Translations under genes and position numbers: made by a program | Shown: positions 61,355-64,000 of the stretch, in pieces | How positions within the stretch are numbered: position 1 is the stretch's first letter | Layout: each line of letters starts with the position of its first letter | The notes under the pieces: model-generated | Database searches by the model: none | Told to the model about the DNA's origin: nothing | What the model saw: only the letters and a program-made list of their open reading frames with translations | Assembly (NCBI GenBank): GCA_022113835.1 | Contig: JAILWY010000002.1 | Location: forward strand, 4,814,501-4,878,500 | Direction: 5' to 3' | Origin: Atopsyche davidsoni | Lineage: Eukaryota > Arthropoda > Insecta > Trichoptera > Hydrobiosidae | Length of the DNA: 64,000 bases

Positions 61355-63757
61355 GACATTTTTCATATTATTAGTATTTGTTTGTCCTTTGAGAGGACCA
61401 CACCATGACTAATGTTACATCAGTTGTATTTATATATTTTGACATTTTTGGAATTATTCATTCATCATGCATTTAATTTATTATTTCATTAAATACTGAA
61501 GTTGAATTTCAAGTAAGTTTTGATTCAATTAATCAGTTATATAATTATACCGTGCTCGTAGTAACAGTGTAAAAAGTGGTACCTAAATTGTGATATATGA
61601 CAGAAGTATGACTGGTCGTCGTCTGATTACAAAACTCAATGATGAATTCTGCATTAATTAGTCCAGAGATGCCACGTCTTTTTATTTGCAATAACTGAGA
61701 ACCACAAACAAATCGATAAAAGGCCTGGTCTGTGCATCCATAGTTAGCACTGTGAAGCCATTGCTAACCATTTTAATCTCAAGCCCTCTTAACTCCTAGT
61801 AAGTTCTGACCTCATCAAAGATGTGCCTGCAGTCCCTGGTCAATACTGCTATCCTCCAGTCCATGTCACTCAAAGCACGGCAGTCCTCCATTCCATCCAG
61901 CCATCTTATATTGAATCTACTTACACGCTGGCACCCCTTAGGGTTACTGTGCAATACCTCTTTGCCAGTTTATCATACCGCTAACTATCGCATTCTGGAT
62001 ACTTTCTCCTACCAAGCTGATGATGACACCTCCATGTCTAGGTCTTGATCTTCCATGTGGTGTCAATTTAAGTGAAGATGACCTTGTTCCAACAATCGTC
62101 TAATTTCTAATATTAGTATCCTGGCATCAAGCATGTCAAAAATTGTACAAGTCATACTCTTCTAGGAATGTTTTGTTGAATGGTATGGTAGTTTTGAAAT
62201 TTCAGAAGCTTATATGAGTCTGCTTTTATTATACTTCATAAATAATTTTATTTGTTATTTTATGTTTATAAAATATTTTTATCTATTAAATAGCAATAAA
62301 ATCGAATGATTAAATTGAGTAAAATGCGGGACCATTTATCGCTTTATGTTCTATGAAATAAAATATGTGGTGTCAAATATTTTTTCCAGCGTTGATTCCA
62401 GTTTGCCTTTATACGTAAAAAGTCTGTAAGCAAGACTATATATTATTTTAAAAAATTGTGTCATCCCCAATTTTGTCATTATTTTTTTGTTTAAAAGAGT
62501 TATAAAAGTTTCTTGCTCTTGCGCTTCGTGTCCTTATTATACAGTAAGATTGTTATTGAGATGGACATAATAATCTTTTAATTAATTTGTTGTTTTTCAA
62601 TGTCTTTTTTACAATAAATATTTTTTTTTCAATTTCATTATTTTTTCTTCAGTTAATTCTACATTTTGTAATTGAAATTTAATCTTGATATATTTAATTA
62701 TGCTGTTATTTTTTTAAATTAAAAGGTTAAAATAAAATCATCACTGACTTGATGAAGATCGGGCAGGGAAGAAAACAATTTTATGATTTGACATTTTAGA
62801 ATTTTTGTCGACTATTGCTAAAAATAGTTGTGAATAATAAAATAACCCTGTGATTAATAAAGAAGCTCCGAATAAACTAGTGACTAATTTACAAAAGCCA
62901 AATAAAATTATGGCCAAAAGTTTTTAATCAATATTTGTAAATTCTGTTGTTATATTGTAATTTAAAATGTTAAAATCATAAAATAGATATCAATATAGTG
63001 AGCATATTAATGTATCATAGAACGAAAGCATATGTGATAAATTAAGAAGTTTCTGGAAACCATTTGGTTATGTTTATTGTTTATTTTATAATAAATCTCC
63101 CAAAAAAATTGAGTCACCGTTATGACAAACGCAATAAATAACATTTGTTATAGGCAGTATAGACTGTAAATAATATATATAAATATTATCCATTGCAATC
63201 TACATTGAGACTAAAGACGTTACGCTCCATTAGAATCATATTCTACAAGGTTTCAATAATTATGGTTTCTATGCAGAATATGTAAAAAACTATTCCGGTC
63301 TCTTTTATGAAAGGCGTATTTCATTCTATTATATCAACACGTTGACCATCATTGAATGGATATTTACATTTCAAAATCAAATTTTGCTAAGTTTAATATA
63401 TTTAAGTAAACTAATGCTTTGAAAAGATAAAATCCCGCTCAAAAGATGTAACGAAAGTATTTATGCTGATTTAAATTTATTTTCATAAATTAGAAGTTGT
63501 ATAATACTTCAATGCTTTGTATCTCAAAAAATGCTCAAATGTATGTAAACAGAACCATATCATTAGCTTATCTTTTGTAAAGATAAAAGCATTGTAAGAC
63601 ATAATGAAACAGTCAAGGTTGCATTCAATTTCAATACCGTTTCTCAAAACGATACGATTCATCAGAAATACAATTTTACGACTGCATATTTCAGTGCAGT
63701 TCTGATTTCCAATTTATACTTTAATAAATACCATATAATAAATTATAAATTACTTGA
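61355..63757. other. VRK1 3' UTR and intergenic DNA
   Basis: Mostly AT-rich. A plus-strand AATAAA at 62295-62300 is a possible distant VRK1 poly(A) signal. A GC-richer patch at 61730-62100 resembles the tail of a retroelement protein on the minus strand and is listed apart. No other exon is supported. Confidence 0.5.
61730..62100 (-). mobile_element. Possible degenerate non-LTR retrotransposon tail
   Basis: On the minus strand a broken frame reads RWLDGMEDCRALSDMDWR followed by LTRDCRHIFDEVRT. This W-[LV]-D-x-[MV]-x-D/E ... DR-x-x-W-like spacing is common at the end of insect LINE-type polyproteins. Stops occur on both sides. The match is loose and from memory of the pattern, so confidence is low. 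Confidence 0.3.
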
Positions 63758-63961
63758 CTATTCATGTTGCATCACTTCAGTGTATTTCATCGATTCGTTG
63801 ATTGTTAATTGCAACCTTCTCGAGATGGCAGTTTCTTCTTCAATTGGCACCTCAGAATATTCTGCAGTTTCCTCTTTCGTCCTCTCGTACCACCTTGTCA
63901 GTATATAGAATATGACTGTCGCAACGCACATTAAACTTGCAAAGAAGTAAAATTGGAAGGC
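63758..63961 (-). CDS. C-terminal exon of a membrane protein (partial)
   Basis: After the acceptor TTTATTTTAG, 67 codons stay open to a TAG at 63758-63760. The exon starts with one hydrophobic membrane segment (FQFYFFASLMCVATVIFYIL), then TRWYERTK and an acidic cytosolic tail ending YTEVMQHE. The layout fits the last membrane helix and tail of a multi-pass transporter; a proton/oligopeptide (SLC15-like) or other MFS carrier is possible. Upstream exons lie beyond the window, so the family cannot be fixed. Confidence 0.65.
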   Translation of the reverse strand, partial: AFQFYFFASLMCVATVIFYILTRWYERTKEETAEYSEVPIEEETAISRRLQLTINESMKYTEVMQHE

Positions 63962-64000
63962 CTAAAATAAAAAAGTCAGCTAAACTGTAAACTAAGCCAA

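Overview
The window is AT-rich, intron-dense animal DNA. The gene content (a two-pore K+ channel, a fused Glu/Pro-tRNA synthetase with six WHEP repeats, VRK-family kinase, sirtuin-2, RAD51, KNL1), the short introns, and Helitron and pogo/Tigger remains point to an insect genome, most likely a moth or butterfly. The order is inferred, not proved. I rebuilt gene models by hand from GT/AG sites and checked reading phase across every junction for six of the complete genes: the family A polymerase, TASK channel, KNL1, SIRT2, RAD51 and VRK1.

Layout. 885-6640 (-): family A DNA polymerase resembling POLN, 13 exons, 1113 aa. 7714-20606 (-): EPRS, bifunctional glutamyl/prolyl-tRNA synthetase. 21840-24323 (+): TASK-type K2P potassium channel, 348 aa, with an unusual first selectivity filter. 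26929-27215 (-): possible small membrane protein with an apparent one-base frame break. 29084-37366 (-): KNL1/Spc105R kinetochore scaffold, 2358 aa, with a 13-copy array of 37-residue MELT-like repeats. 38225-42724 (+): SIRT2, 393 aa, with a dead Tigger transposon in an intron. 42725-52174: gene-poor, with a few orphan exon-like patches on the minus strand. 52175-55253 (-): RAD51, 339 aa. 56017-61354 (+): VRK1/NHK-1 kinase, 537 aa. Its largest intron carries a 2.05 kb Helitron that contains both a helicase relic and a decayed, intronless selenophosphate synthetase copy. 63758-63961 (-): last exon of a membrane protein that continues past the window.

Three pairs of genes are head to head across short gaps: EPRS/TASK, KNL1/SIRT2 and RAD51/VRK1. 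Four of the seven complete genes act in chromosome maintenance or division (POLN-like, KNL1, RAD51, VRK1). The two most notable finds are the Helitron carrying a selenophosphate synthetase pseudogene and the recently homogenised KNL1 repeat array. The channel filter substitution and the untested exon patches between 45 and 51.6 kb are the next best leads.
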